Source: JBHFEI01 sp041928815
GTDB taxonomy: Bacteria; Pseudomonadota; Alphaproteobacteria; Rhizobiales; Rhizobiaceae
Assembly: GCF_041928815.1 (NCBI RefSeq)
Contig: NZ_JBHFEI010000011.1
Location: forward strand, 62,001 to 126,000
Length of the DNA: 64,000 bases
Direction: 5' to 3'
Shown: piece after piece, positions 55,868 to 64,000 of the stretch
Numbering within the stretch: position 1 is the stretch's first letter
Layout: each line of letters begins with the position of its first letter
Program-made: the position numbers and the translations under genes
The notes under the pieces: model-generated
What the model saw: the letters and a program-made list of their open reading frames with translations, nothing else
Databases searched by the model: none
Told to the model about the DNA's origin: nothing

Positions 55868-56179
55868 ATGTGTGAAGTCTTTGCCGGACAGGACCCGGAA
55901 CGCTACCGTCCCGTCAACCGCTCGGTGCGCATCGGCGGGCATTCGACCAGCATCCAGATCGAGGCGGCCTTCTGGGACCTCGTCGACGAGATCGCCGCCG
56001 GGCAGGGCCTGTCGACCTCGCGTTTCCTGTCGACGCTGCACGACGAGGCACTCGGCATCAACGGCAGCGTGCCGAACTTCGCCTCGCTGCTCAGGACGAG
56101 CTGTCTCATCTACCTGATGAGCAACGAGCGAAAACCGGGGAGCGCGCCGGCGCCGCTGCACATCATCGCCGCGGAATAG
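55868..56179 (+). CDS. Ribbon-helix-helix domain protein (RHH_4-type)
   Basis: A 103-residue protein with a ribbon-helix-helix-like segment: PVNRSVRIGGHSTSIQIEAAFWDLVDEIAAGQGLSTSRFLSTLHDEAL (pieces), followed by a helical tail (ASLLRTSCLIYLMSNE). AGGAGG lies about nine bases before the ATG. Proteins of this type are small DNA-binding regulators in alphaproteobacteria. No partner toxin gene adjoins it, so an antitoxin role is unlikely. It is divergent from the VOC gene and may control it. Confidence 0.8.
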   Translation: MCEVFAGQDPERYRPVNRSVRIGGHSTSIQIEAAFWDLVDEIAAGQGLSTSRFLSTLHDEALGINGSVPNFASLLRTSCLIYLMSNERKPGSAPAPLHIIAAE

Positions 56180-56207
56180 CCAGGCTCGGGAACGACGCGC
56201 GGCGCCG

Positions 56208-56792
56208 TCAGGGGAGAAGAGGCGGTGCCGCGACGCCCGAAGGACCGTAGAGGCCGATATCGTCGGGCACGCCGATCGGCGATGAGGCATCCTCGTCGCT
56301 CCCGCGTTTCAGCGTCTCGGCCTTGTCCTCCAGCGCGCGGGTCAGCCGGTCGTTCTTCTCCGGGTCTCCGGCGCTTTCGATGACGTCGGCAAGCGAAACG
56401 CCGAGCCTGTCGAGGCCGAGTTCCTTTTCGAGCTGCATCACCGCCTGCGGCCCGCCTTCGAGCTGCAGCCGGCCATAGGCCTTGCGCATCGCGTCGACGA
56501 AATCGTCGCGCGAGGCGTAATCGTCCTGGTTGACGCCGAGCGCCTTGCCGGTGCGGTCGATCAGGTCGAGCTTCTGCTTGTTGACGTTCACGTTGTCGAG
56601 GCCGAACATCTTTTCCGAGATCGCCGACTGCGCCTGCGTCGGCTGGGTGCTGGCACCGATCCGCGGCGTCCGGCCATTGGCGATCGCGACGAGATCGTCG
56701 CCTGCGGATCCGGCAGCCGCGGCGGCCGCCACCGGGCCGGCCTGCTGCAGGATGAGGAGGGCCGCGGATGCGGTGCCGGAAATGCGCGTCAC
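56208..56792 (-). CDS. Hypothetical protein (about 194 residues)
   Basis: The N-terminus (TRISGTASAALLILQQAGPVAAAAAAGSAGDD) has a weak hydrophobic Ala-rich stretch; the middle and C-terminal parts are charged and helical (LDLIDRTGKALGVNQDDYASRDDFVDAMRKAYGRL, LEKELGLDRLGVSLADVIESAGD; pieces). A GTG at 56792 with GGGAGAG upstream is preferred; an ATG lies four codons earlier without a ribosome site. I do not recognise the family. Convergent with the RHH gene. Confidence 0.6.
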   Translation of the reverse strand: MTRISGTASAALLILQQAGPVAAAAAAGSAGDDLVAIANGRTPRIGASTQPTQAQSAISEKMFGLDNVNVNKQKLDLIDRTGKALGVNQDDYASRDDFVDAMRKAYGRLQLEGGPQAVMQLEKELGLDRLGVSLADVIESAGDPEKNDRLTRALEDKAETLKRGSDEDASSPIGVPDDIGLYGPSGVAAPPLLP

Positions 56793-57078
56793 TGTCTCTC
56801 CCATGGCGGCCGGTTCGTCCCGTCAATGGGGGAAGGCCGCGATCGTTCCGCCATCCTGCGGGAAGCATGCCGGTGCGCACCGAATCTGGCAGGAAAACCT
56901 TAACGCAACCTCTTTGCGGCAGGCGGCGCGGCCGTCGCTTCGGCGATGGCGCACGGCGGCACGCAGCGACCGCCTCGCCGCGTCGGGGCGGAAACGCCGG
57001 GAAGCGTGAGCCTCCCGGCGTCCCGCGGCGGGGAGAGGCGCGCGGGGTCCGCGGCCGCCCGCTGGTCTCCCCTCCGTC

Positions 57079-58596
57079 TCAGTCCTCGTTCGCGGCAAGC
57101 TGCGACAGCACCGCGCCGCGCCCGCGCATCCTGAGGATCGCCGGCACGATCAGCGCCGCGGCGGCGACGAGGAGGAGCACGGCGGCGACCGGCGAGGTGA
57201 AGAGCACGCTCGGATCGCCCTGGCTGATGGCGAGCGCCCGGCGCAGCTGCTGCTCGGCGAGTGGCCCGAGGATGAGGCCGACGACGACGGGGGCGATCGG
57301 ATAGCCGAGGATGCGCATGCCGTAGCCGACGAGCCCGAAGGCGAGCAGCATGCCGAGCTCGAAGACGGACGGATTGGCGCCGATCGTGCCGAGCGTGGCG
57401 AAGACGAGGATGCCGGCATAGAGCCACGGCTTCGGGATGGTCAGAAGCTTCACCCAGAGGCCGATCAGCGGCAGGTTCAAGACCAGCAGCATGAAATTGG
57501 CGATCAGCAGCGAGGCGATCAGGCCCCAGACGAGCTGGGGATTCGTCGCGAAGAGCAGCGGGCCGGGCTGCAGCCCGTATTGCTGGAAGCCGGCGAGCAT
57601 GATTGCCGCCGTCGCCGTGGTCGGCAGGCCGAGGGTGAGCAGCGGCACCAGCGTGCCGGCGGCAGACGCATTGTTGGCGGCCTCCGGGCCCGCCACGCCC
57701 TCGATCGCGCCATGGCCGAACTCCTCCGGGTGGGAGGTCAGCCGCTTCTCCGCCGCGTAGGAGAGGAACGTGCCGATCTCGGCGCCGCCGGCGGGCATCG
57801 CGCCGATCGGGAAGCCGATCGCGGTGCCGCGCAGCCACGGCTTCCACGAGCGCGCCCAGTCTTTCTTCGTCATCCAGACCGAGCCCTTGACCGCCTCGAC
57901 CGTCTCCGGCGCCTGCTTGCCCTGGGCCGCGATATAGAGCGTCTCGCCGATGGCGAACATGGCGACGGCGAGCGTCGTCACCTCGATGCCGTCGAGGAGG
58001 TCGGGCACGCCGAAGCTCATGCGCGCCTGGCCGGTCAGCTGGTCGATGCCGACGATGGCGAGCGTCAGGCCGATGAACAGCGAGGTGAGGCCGCGCAGCG
58101 TCGAATCGCCGAAGGCCGAGGAGACGGTGACGAAGGCGAGCACCATCAAAGCGAAATATTCGCGCGGCCCGAAGATGAGCGCCACCTTGACGACGAAGGG
58201 CGCGATGAAGGCGAGCAGGATCGTGGCGATCAGGCCGGCGACGAAGGAGCCGATCGCCGCCGTGCCGAGCGCCGGCCCGCCGCGCCCGGCGCGCGCCATC
58301 TTGTTGCCCTCGAGCGCGGTGACGATCGAGGCGCTCTCGCCCGGCGTGTTGAGCAGGATCGAGGTGGTCGAGCCGCCATACATGCCGCCGTAATAGATGC
58401 CGGCGAACATGATCAGCGAGCCCGCCGGATCGAGCTTGTAGGTGACGGGCAAAAGCAGCGCCACCGTCAGCGCCGGGCCGATGCCGGGCAGGACACCGAC
58501 GGCGGTGCCGAGCGTCACGCCGATCAGCGCGTAGAGCAGGTTCATCGGCAGCATCGCCACCGACAGGCCCTGCAGCAGGAAATCGAATGTGTTCAT
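57079..58596 (-). CDS. tctA: Tripartite tricarboxylate transporter, large permease TctA
   Basis: A 505-residue membrane protein with about eleven to twelve helices. Family signatures are GVLPGIGPALTVALLLPVTYKLDP, YYGGMYGGSTTSILLNTPGESAS and GLPTTATAAIMLAGFQQYGLQPGP (pieces). It is the main permease of the TTT system importing citrate or related carboxylates with sodium or proton coupling. It is the last gene of tctC-tctB-tctA. Confidence 0.92.
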   Translation of the reverse strand: MNTFDFLLQGLSVAMLPMNLLYALIGVTLGTAVGVLPGIGPALTVALLLPVTYKLDPAGSLIMFAGIYYGGMYGGSTTSILLNTPGESASIVTALEGNKMARAGRGGPALGTAAIGSFVAGLIATILLAFIAPFVVKVALIFGPREYFALMVLAFVTVSSAFGDSTLRGLTSLFIGLTLAIVGIDQLTGQARMSFGVPDLLDGIEVTTLAVAMFAIGETLYIAAQGKQAPETVEAVKGSVWMTKKDWARSWKPWLRGTAIGFPIGAMPAGGAEIGTFLSYAAEKRLTSHPEEFGHGAIEGVAGPEAANNASAAGTLVPLLTLGLPTTATAAIMLAGFQQYGLQPGPLLFATNPQLVWGLIASLLIANFMLLVLNLPLIGLWVKLLTIPKPWLYAGILVFATLGTIGANPSVFELGMLLAFGLVGYGMRILGYPIAPVVVGLILGPLAEQQLRRALAISQGDPSVLFTSPVAAVLLLVAAAALIVPAILRMRGRGAVLSQLAANED

Positions 58597-58627
58597 CGGA
58601 CGAGACCCGGGGACTGGAGACGGCGGC

Positions 58628-59113
58628 TCATCCGGCGATCAGCCGTTCGAGCGGCCCGGCCGGCAGCGACAGCTGCAGGAGCTGCGAGAAGACCAGCCAG
58701 ATGGCGAAGGAGAGCGCGATGCCGACGGGCAGGGTGAACAGCAGCCTTTTCCGCCCGAAGCCGGCGGCGGCGCAGGCGAAGAGCACGCCGGTCGCGATCG
58801 AGAAGCCGGCGAGCTTCAGGAGCAGCATCTGGCCGGCGAGCCCCGCCACCACCCAGACGACCGGCCCGATCTCCTGGCGCTCGCGCGCCGGGAAATCATT
58901 GCGGAAGGCAGCGATCACGGTCCAGACGGCGAGCCCGATCAGGCAGCAGGCGATGACGAAGGGCACGCTGCCCGGCCCGAGGCCGGAATAATTGGCCATC
59001 GCCGGCAGGCGGGCGCGATCGTAGAGGATCAGCCCGGCGATCGCGGCGAGCCCCGCGGCGATCGCCAGCGCCGCCCCGTCGGGACGGCGCGCGGACGGAC
59101 GGGGCCCGCTCAT
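58628..59113 (-). CDS. tctB: Tripartite tricarboxylate transporter, small membrane subunit TctB
   Basis: A 161-residue membrane protein with four hydrophobic segments (LAIAAGLAAIAGLILYDRARLPAM, VPFVIACCLIGLAVWTVIAAF, GQMLLLKLAGFSIATGVLFACAAAG, LPVGIALSFAIWLVFSQLLQLSL; pieces), the normal TctB topology. Its start overlaps the tctC stop (ATGA), so the two are translationally coupled. Confidence 0.87.
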   Translation of the reverse strand: MSGPRPSARRPDGAALAIAAGLAAIAGLILYDRARLPAMANYSGLGPGSVPFVIACCLIGLAVWTVIAAFRNDFPARERQEIGPVVWVVAGLAGQMLLLKLAGFSIATGVLFACAAAGFGRKRLLFTLPVGIALSFAIWLVFSQLLQLSLPAGPLERLIAG

Positions 59114-60054
59114 TGGACGAGACCGATGTCCTTGAGGACGGCTTCGGTCGCCTGGATGTCCTTGTCGAGCTGGGCGTCGAAGGCGTCGCCGGAGAGATAG
59201 CTGTCCTGCCAGCCCTTGGTCTTCAGCACTTCCTGCCAGCCGGCCGACGTCGCGAGCTTCTCGATGTCGGCGGAAACGGCGGCCTTCTGTTCCGGCGAGA
59301 GGCCGGGGGCGGCGGCGACCATGCGCCAGTTCTCGACGACGACGTCGAGGCCCGATTCCTTCAGCGTCGGCGCCTCGACGCCCGCCATGCGCTCGGCGCT
59401 GGTGACGGCGAGCAGCCGCAGCGTGCCGGCCTGAACCTGGGCCTCGAATTCGCCATAGCCGGAAATGCCGGCGGTGACCTGCGCGCCGAGGATCGCGGCC
59501 AGCGCCTCGCCGCCGCCGGAATAGGCGATGTAGTTGATCTTGGTCGGGTCGACGCCGGCCGCCTTGGCGATCAGGCCGACGGCGATGTGGTCGGTGCCGC
59601 CGGCCGAGCCCCCGGCCCAGGAGACCGCGCCGGGATCGGCCTTGAGCGCGGCGATCAGGTCGCCGATCGTCTTCAGCTCGGACGAGGCCGGCACGACGAT
59701 CGCCTCGTATTCACCGGTCAGCCGCGCGATCGGGGTCACGTCCTTCAGCGTGACGGGCGACTTGTTGGTGAGGATGGCGCCGACCATGACGTAGCCGCCG
59801 ACGATCAATGCGTTCGGATTGCCGGCCGACTGGCTGGCGAACTGGGCAAGGCCAATCGTGCCGCCGGCGCCGGGCACGTTCTGCACCTGGACATTGCCGG
59901 AAATGCCCTCCTGCTGCATGACGCTCTGGAGCGAGCGGGCGGTCTGGTCCCAGCCGCCGCCCGGATTGGCCGGCGCGATGATGGTGTAGTCGGCGGCCGC
60001 GGCCGGCAGCGCCAGGCTTACAGCGGCAACGAGGGAGAGAAAGATGCGCTTCAC
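59110..60054 (-). CDS. tctC: Tripartite tricarboxylate transporter substrate-binding protein TctC
   Basis: A 314-residue Bug-family binding protein with a signal peptide (KRIFLSLVAAVSLALPAAA). The mature protein has the family pattern IIAPANPGGGWDQTARSLQ, NVPGAGGTIGLAQFA, SWAGGSAGGTDHIAVGLIAKAAG and YSGGGEALAAILGAQV (pieces). GTG at 60054 is the start, with GGAGGA eight bases upstream. The promoter region contains a perfect 11-bp direct repeat at 60250-60271. Substrate: a di- or tricarboxylate, not identifiable. Confidence 0.9.
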   Translation of the reverse strand: MKRIFLSLVAAVSLALPAAAADYTIIAPANPGGGWDQTARSLQSVMQQEGISGNVQVQNVPGAGGTIGLAQFASQSAGNPNALIVGGYVMVGAILTNKSPVTLKDVTPIARLTGEYEAIVVPASSELKTIGDLIAALKADPGAVSWAGGSAGGTDHIAVGLIAKAAGVDPTKINYIAYSGGGEALAAILGAQVTAGISGYGEFEAQVQAGTLRLLAVTSAERMAGVEAPTLKESGLDVVVENWRMVAAAPGLSPEQKAAVSADIEKLATSAGWQEVLKTKGWQDSYLSGDAFDAQLDKDIQATEAVLKDIGLVQ

Positions 60055-60249
60055 GTTCGAAATCCTCCGGGGCACGCGCGCCGTGCATCCGGCCGCGCGG
60101 TAGGTCTGACGGAGCAGGGGAGTTCGATGGCGCAGGGGGATGGATCGTCGGCCATGCGGCCTCTCCTCCTCCCGGTCCGGCCGTCCTCCCCGGCTGGATC
60201 GCCGGGCCGCCTCCACGGCCGACGAATGGGCGCACGAAAACACGCGAAG

Positions 60250-60271
60250 CTGACATTTGCCTGACATTTGC
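60250..60271. promoter_or_regulatory. Perfect 11-bp tandem repeat upstream of tctC
   Basis: CTGACATTTGC occurs twice in direct tandem (60250-60260, 60261-60271), one helical turn apart, about 200 bp before tctC. Such direct repeats are typical of OmpR-type regulators like TctD; no tctDE genes are in the window. Confidence 0.45.
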
Positions 60272-60295
60272 CGTCGGGATCGCCGGAACGGACGT

Positions 60296-60763
60296 TCAGC
60301 GGCCGGCGGGAGCGTCACCGGCCTCCGCCGCGCCCTCCTCGGGCGGGAAGAGGCGGGCACCGCGAAAGCCGCCGGCGGCGATCGCGTCGCAGAGCCCGCT
60401 CCATTCGCAGCCGGCGCAGGCCGCGCGGCTCGCGCCCCCGGCAAAGGCGGCGCGCAGGCGCCCGACGCGGTCGGGCGGCAGGACGAGGCGCGTTCCCGGC
60501 CGGATCGCGCGCCGGAGGATCCGGCCGGTGTCGCGGGCCGCCTGACGGTCGCGCCCTAAAACGCCTGCGCCATGGCAATGGGCGTCGGCGTCGGAAAGGA
60601 GCGGCGCGCAGATGTCGTCCGGCCCGTCGACGATCAGCACGTCCTCGCCGGCGGAAAGACGCGTAGCGATCCGGTCGTAGTTGTCGACGAAGGCGGCGCC
60701 ATAGCCCCTGCCGACGTAGGTCAGCAGGCAGAGGAGATGGTGCGGCCTGAGCCGGACGGTCAT
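60296..60763 (-). CDS. DUF1284 family protein
   Basis: A 155-residue Cys-containing protein: N-terminus MTVRLRPHHLLCLLTYVGRGYG, then NYDRIATRL and VDGPDDICAPL, and a C-terminal ACAGCEWSGLCDAI cluster. The cysteines and the HHLLC motif suggest metal or iron-sulfur binding; no function is established. The start at 60763 overlaps the bioY stop (ATGA), so it is made together with the biotin transporter subunit. A link to biotin or iron-sulfur metabolism is inferred from this coupling. Confidence 0.8.
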   Translation of the reverse strand: MTVRLRPHHLLCLLTYVGRGYGAAFVDNYDRIATRLSAGEDVLIVDGPDDICAPLLSDADAHCHGAGVLGRDRQAARDTGRILRRAIRPGTRLVLPPDRVGRLRAAFAGGASRAACAGCEWSGLCDAIAAGGFRGARLFPPEEGAAEAGDAPAGR

Positions 60764-61332
60764 CGCACCCGCCGCGACAGCAGCGAAAGCAGGCACGCGC
60801 CGAGGGCGGACTTGAGCAGGGCGCCGACGAGGAAGGGGAGAACGCCGAAGGCCAGCGCCTTTTCCGCGCCGATCAGCGCCGCGAGCCAGGCGCCGCCGAA
60901 GGCGAGGCAGGCGCCGTTGCCGGCGAGCATGGCGACGAAGGCAAGCACCGGCCGGCGGCCGTTCCAGCCGCGCCCGGCAAGCCAGCCGACAAGGGCGGCG
61001 GCCAGCGGAAAGGCAAAGAGATAGCCCGCGGTCGGGCCGGCGAAATGCGCAAGGCCGCCGGCGCCGCCGGCAAGCACCGGCAGGCCCGCCGCCGCCTCCG
61101 CCAGCCAGGCGGCGACGGTGAGCGCGCCGAGCCGCCAGCCATAAAGCGCGCCGATCAGGGTGACGGCGAGCGTCTGCAGCGTGACCGGCACCGGCACCAT
61201 CGGCACCTCGACCAGGGACGACAGGGCAAGCAGGGCGGTGCCGAGGATGACGGCCGCCGCCTTGACGGCAAGGGACCTGTCGTCGAGCGGGATGAAGGGC
61301 CTGTTGACGGAAGCGATGGTTGTACGGGTCAT
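60760..61332 (-). CDS. bioY: Biotin transporter BioY (ECF S-component)
   Basis: A 190-residue membrane protein with six helices. Family segments are VPMVPVPVTLQTLAVTLIGALYGWRLG, LPVLAGGAGGLAHFAGPTAGYLFAFPLAAAL (pieces) and NGACLAFGGAWLA. It binds biotin in the membrane; the energising BioM and BioN are not adjacent, so it works alone or with subunits encoded elsewhere. A BioR-type box (61345-61354) lies just upstream. Biotin is needed by PccA, encoded in this window. Confidence 0.92.
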   Translation of the reverse strand: MTRTTIASVNRPFIPLDDRSLAVKAAAVILGTALLALSSLVEVPMVPVPVTLQTLAVTLIGALYGWRLGALTVAAWLAEAAAGLPVLAGGAGGLAHFAGPTAGYLFAFPLAAALVGWLAGRGWNGRRPVLAFVAMLAGNGACLAFGGAWLAALIGAEKALAFGVLPFLVGALLKSALGACLLSLLSRRVR

Positions 61333-61344
61333 GCGATCCTCATT

Positions 61345-61354
61345 TTATAGATAA
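61345..61354. promoter_or_regulatory. BioR operator upstream of bioY
   Basis: TTATAGATAA is an exact form of the TTATMKATAA box bound by the GntR-family repressor BioR in alphaproteobacteria. It lies 12 bases before the bioY start, in an AT-rich stretch within an otherwise GC-rich region, where repressor binding would block expression. Confidence 0.8.
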
Positions 61355-61851
61355 TTTTCTGATTCTATCGCTAATGAATCCACGGCGCGACGGAAAGTGC
61401 AAGCCTTCCCGTTGCCGTGCCGCGCACGCCCCGTGCGTTTCCGGTGTACGGGGGCTCGGCAGCAAGGCCCGGTCCCCGCTGTCGACCCACCGGCGGAAAC
61501 AGGAAACGACGGCGCCGTAACGTCCCCGGGCGCAGGATATGGACAGCAGGGGAGATCGGTTGCCGGGCTCGCAGCGCGCGGAGCGGCCGGCTCGTCCGGC
61601 ACGCCGGGCGGACGGCAGGGCCGATGTCGGCAGACGGCCTCCGCACCGGTCCACCAAAGGCGGGAGCGCATCCCACGGGGCGCAGCGTTACGTCGGCGTC
61701 GGGCAATGCCTTGCAAACGCGGAGAGGGCAGACCACGGGACACCCGCCAGAACATTTCCGGCGAACACGGGTCGCCTGGCATGCCCTGTCTCTCCGTTTT
61801 TTAACCCGCTGTCCGGACGCCGCATCCGATAGAGGCGCGACGGGAAACGGT
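61355..61851. other. Noncoding gap between bioY and the GntR regulator
   Basis: About 500 bp with no gene that I can support: open frames here have no ribosome site or recognisable protein. No repeat or RNA structure was evident by eye apart from the BioR box at its left margin. Confidence 0.5.
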
Positions 61852-62562
61852 CTATTCTTTTGTTTTTCCAGCACTGTCCGCTGCCGAAGCGATCCCGCTT
61901 CGGCTGGACATGCTCCGGGATGCCCCGGCCGGCCGCGGCGTGTGGCCGATCCATTGCACATGGCGGGCGAGCACGGCGACGGCGGTGTCGAGATCGCCGG
62001 CGCGCAGGGCCGCGAGAATCGCCCGGTGGTCGCGGTCGGTCGGGGCTTCCCATTCCGCCCGCCAGCCGGTCAGCAGGAAGCGTGCGCTTGCCGCATGCAG
62101 GTCGTCGATGGCGGCCAGCAGCCTTGGCATGGCGCAGGGCGCGAGGATCAGCCGGTGGAAGGCACGGTTGGCTTCCTCCCAGGCCTGCATATCGCCGGCC
62201 CGGTCGCCGGCGCGCGTGGCGTTTTCCGCCGCGTCGAGGATCGCCCGTGTCAGGTGCGGCGCGGCATGGCGCAGCGCCAGAACCTCGAGGGCGGCACGCA
62301 TCTCGGCCACCTCCTTCACCTCCTCGAGCGTGAAGCGGGCGACGCGCACGCCGCGGCGCGGCTCGCTGACGACGAGGCCTTGCGCCTCCAGCCGGCGGAA
62401 CGCCTCGCGCACCGGGACGTGGCTGGTGCCGAATTCCTCGGCGATGGCATCCTGGCGCAGCTTCGCGCCCGGCTCGATGCCGCCCGCGACGATGCGTTCG
62501 GCGAGCGTGCGGGTGATGCGAAGGGCGATCGTCTCTGCGGGGCGCGGCGGCATGGCGGGCAC
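61852..62562 (-). CDS. GntR-family regulator with FCD domain (possible BioR)
   Basis: A 236-residue regulator. The N-terminal winged helix is LRITRTLAERIVAGGIEPGAKLRQDAIAEEFGTSHVPVREAFRRLEAQGLVVSEPRRGVRVA (pieces), followed by an all-helical FCD ligand-binding domain (VAEMRAALEVLALRHAAPHL, ANRAFHRLILAPC, DRDHRAILAALRAGDLDTAVAVLARH; pieces). BioR repressors are GntR/FCD proteins of this size often encoded beside bioY or bio operons, and a perfect BioR box precedes bioY here. No box is visible before this gene itself. The BioR assignment is therefore likely but not certain. Confidence 0.78.
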   Translation of the reverse strand: MPAMPPRPAETIALRITRTLAERIVAGGIEPGAKLRQDAIAEEFGTSHVPVREAFRRLEAQGLVVSEPRRGVRVARFTLEEVKEVAEMRAALEVLALRHAAPHLTRAILDAAENATRAGDRAGDMQAWEEANRAFHRLILAPCAMPRLLAAIDDLHAASARFLLTGWRAEWEAPTDRDHRAILAALRAGDLDTAVAVLARHVQWIGHTPRPAGASRSMSSRSGIASAADSAGKTKE

Positions 62563-62613
62563 ACTAGGCGAGCGGCGCGCGAACGTCGAGCGGCGCGACC
62601 CGCGGTCCCCGGC

Positions 62614-63078
62614 TCAAAGCCGCTTCGACATCACCGTCAGGATCTCCGCCCCGCGCGGCAGCGTCTCGCGCTCCGTCCAGCCGAGCCTGGCATAGAGGCC
62701 TTCGGCATCCGGCGTATAGAGGAAGAGTTCCGCGATGCCGGCATCGCGCGCCAGCGCCTCGACCGCGGCGACGATGGTGCGGGCATGGCCCTTGCCGCGA
62801 TGGGGATGGTCGACATAGACGCCGGCGAGCCACGGGTTCAGCGCCGGGCGTTGCGGCAGGTCGTCGCGGCAGAGCGCGGCCATGGCGACCGGCGCGCCGT
62901 CCTCCAGCAGCACGAGAACGGTGGGCATCCGCTCCGTCACCCGGGTGCAGGCGGCGTCGCGGGCAAGAATCTCGTCGAGCCCGGTCGGCCCGCCCTCGAA
63001 AAACGCCTTCCAGCGCCAGGTGCCGGTCACCGGCGCCAGATCGGGCCGCTCCCGCGTCGAAACGATGGTCTGGGTCAT
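62614..63078 (-). CDS. GNAT-family N-acetyltransferase
   Basis: A 154-residue acetyltransferase. The acetyl-CoA binding motif A is VYVDHPHRGKGHARTIVAAVEALA (R/HxxGxG/A type), preceded by the beta-bulge strand PTVLVLLEDGAPVAMAALC and followed by ELFLYTPDAEGLYARLGWTERETLPRG (pieces). Substrate unknown. It lies 63 bases after prmB on the same strand, so it may be co-transcribed with it. Confidence 0.85.
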   Translation of the reverse strand: MTQTIVSTRERPDLAPVTGTWRWKAFFEGGPTGLDEILARDAACTRVTERMPTVLVLLEDGAPVAMAALCRDDLPQRPALNPWLAGVYVDHPHRGKGHARTIVAAVEALARDAGIAELFLYTPDAEGLYARLGWTERETLPRGAEILTVMSKRL

Positions 63079-63141
63079 GGTCGCGTTCTCCCTCGCGTTC
63101 TTTATCCGACGGCCGGCGCGTGACGCTGGCGCGGGCAGATC

Positions 63142-64000
63142 CTATCCCTCGACGCCGAGCGCCTCGGCGCTGATCCAGAAGACCGAATCGGCCGCCTCCT
63201 CGGTCTCGATCCACAGGAACTCGAGATCCGGGAACTCCGCCTCCAGCAGCGGGCGGCCGCGGCCGATCTCGCAGAGCATGCCGCCGCCGGGATTGAGATG
63301 GGCGGCGGCATCGGCAAGGATCGTGCGCACGAGATCGAGCCCGTCCTGCCCGCCGTCATGGGCCATCGCCGGCTCGGCGCGGTATTCCGGCGGATAGGCG
63401 GAAAGCGCCGCGTGGTCGACATAAGGCGGATTGGTAATGATCAGATCGTAGGTCCGCCCGGAAAGCGGCGCGAAGAGGTCGCCCCGGTGCAGCGTCACCT
63501 GGTCGCCGACATCATGCGCGGCGACGTTGATGCGCGCCACCTCCAGCGCATCCGCCGAGAGATCGACCGCGTCGACCGCGGCGCCGGGCAGGAACTTCGC
63601 CGCAAGGATGGCAAGGCATCCGGAACCGGTGCAGATGTCGACGGCGCTTTCGACGACATCCGGGTCCGGCAGGTAGGACGGGCCGTCGGGATTGCCGTAT
63701 TCGGCAAAGAGGATCTCGCCGATATGGGACCGCGGCACGATTACCCGCTCGTCGACGTGGAAGCGCACGCCCTGGATATAGGAGCGCCCGGTCAGATAGG
63801 CGGAGGGCTTGCGCGTCGAAACCCGCGCCGCGATCCGCTCGGCGAGCAGCCGGCGCTCCGCGGGCAGCAGGCGCGCGTCGAGGAAGGGATCGAGCATTTC
63901 GATCGGCAGGTCGAGCGAATCGAGGACAAGGAAGGCGGCGTCGTCGACCGCCGTCGTCGTGCCGTGACCGTAGCTGAGGCCTGCGGCGTTGAAGCGGGAA
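63142..64000 (-). CDS. prmB: 50S ribosomal protein L3 glutamine methyltransferase PrmB (5' end beyond window)
   Basis: An S-adenosylmethionine-dependent N5-glutamine methyltransferase. The catalytic motif NPPY is in DLIITNPPYVDHAAL, motif I is DICTGSGCLAILAAKF, and the substrate-release segment YLTGRSYIQGVRFHVDERVIVPRSHIGE (pieces) is typical. Reading through the window edge gives RFNAAGLSYGHGTTTAVDDAAFLVL, the N-terminal PrmB-specific part, so the protein is PrmB rather than PrmC and its first residues lie outside. The ATG at 63897 is internal. Confidence 0.9.
   Translation of the reverse strand, partial: SRFNAAGLSYGHGTTTAVDDAAFLVLDSLDLPIEMLDPFLDARLLPAERRLLAERIAARVSTRKPSAYLTGRSYIQGVRFHVDERVIVPRSHIGEILFAEYGNPDGPSYLPDPDVVESAVDICTGSGCLAILAAKFLPGAAVDAVDLSADALEVARINVAAHDVGDQVTLHRGDLFAPLSGRTYDLIITNPPYVDHAALSAYPPEYRAEPAMAHDGGQDGLDLVRTILADAAAHLNPGGGMLCEIGRGRPLLEAEFPDLEFLWIETEEAADSVFWISAEALGVEG

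Noticed and set aside
55868..56179. Antitoxin of a toxin-antitoxin pair
   Set aside because: It is a ribbon-helix-helix protein, but no small toxin-like gene adjoins it on the same strand.

Overview
The window looks like part of a secondary replicon (chromid or megaplasmid) of a high-GC alphaproteobacterium, most likely Rhizobiaceae. The reasons are a complete repABC replication and partition operon near the left end, a pccR/pccB/pccA/methylmalonyl-CoA mutase block like that on rhizobial megaplasmids, an eryR-tpiB-rpiB erythritol module, a BioR-type box before bioY, and RIME-like intergenic palindromes. No tRNA, rRNA, transposase or CRISPR array was seen. Everything here is read from sequence; no database search was run.

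Layout. 1-1260: 5' part of a secreted RTX protein. 1346-5724: repC, repB and repA on the minus strand, with a probable counter-transcribed RNA and two decayed palindromic repeats in an unusually long repB-repC gap. 6257-9913: a small unknown protein and a kexin-like subtilase with RTX repeats; an identical 16-bp palindrome occurs inside and just after it (candidate parS). 10294-19881: an uptake and dehydrogenase cluster (SDR, PotABCD-type ABC importer, HisD-family dehydrogenase, Zn-dehydrogenase, HutC-type regulator, APH-like kinase) resembling sulfonate-polyol (DHPS) gene sets. 19934-22529: a hypothetical gene divergent from eryR-eryH-eryI. 22691-25038: a Kdo-transferase-like capsule protein and an L,D-transpeptidase lipoprotein. 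25642-30213: transaldolase, HtpG with a heat-shock-type promoter, a 53-residue protein and a DUF475/TerC-like membrane protein behind a structured leader with an intrinsic terminator.

30573-39188: a DMT exporter, then a CUT2 sugar importer with a lactonase, divergent from a GAF histidine kinase and NarL-type response regulator, with tandem palindromes between them. 39403-47109: the propionate module. PccR divergently faces pccB, a small conserved-looking gene, pccA and the mutase, giving propionyl-CoA to succinyl-CoA apart from the epimerase, which is not here. 47283-52421: AraC regulator, TonB-dependent siderophore receptor and an exporter-fold ABC protein, probably one iron-acquisition unit. 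52426-55202: single-haem cytochrome c, GMC flavoprotein and Tat-borne small subunit of a periplasmic sugar/gluconate dehydrogenase. 55264-60054: VOC protein, RHH protein, a hypothetical and the tctCBA tricarboxylate transporter. 60296-64000: DUF1284 protein, bioY, a GntR/FCD regulator that may be BioR, a GNAT acetyltransferase and prmB (cut by the window end).

Functional logic: the replicon carries scavenging pathways (polyols, sugars, propionate, carboxylates, iron, biotin), each with a local regulator. Biotin uptake links to the biotin-dependent PccA. The best candidates for something undescribed are the DUF475 leader RNA, the HisD-like/kinase catabolic cluster, the tandem operators of the two-component sugar system, and dispersed palindromes whose ends supply the stop codons of flanking genes.
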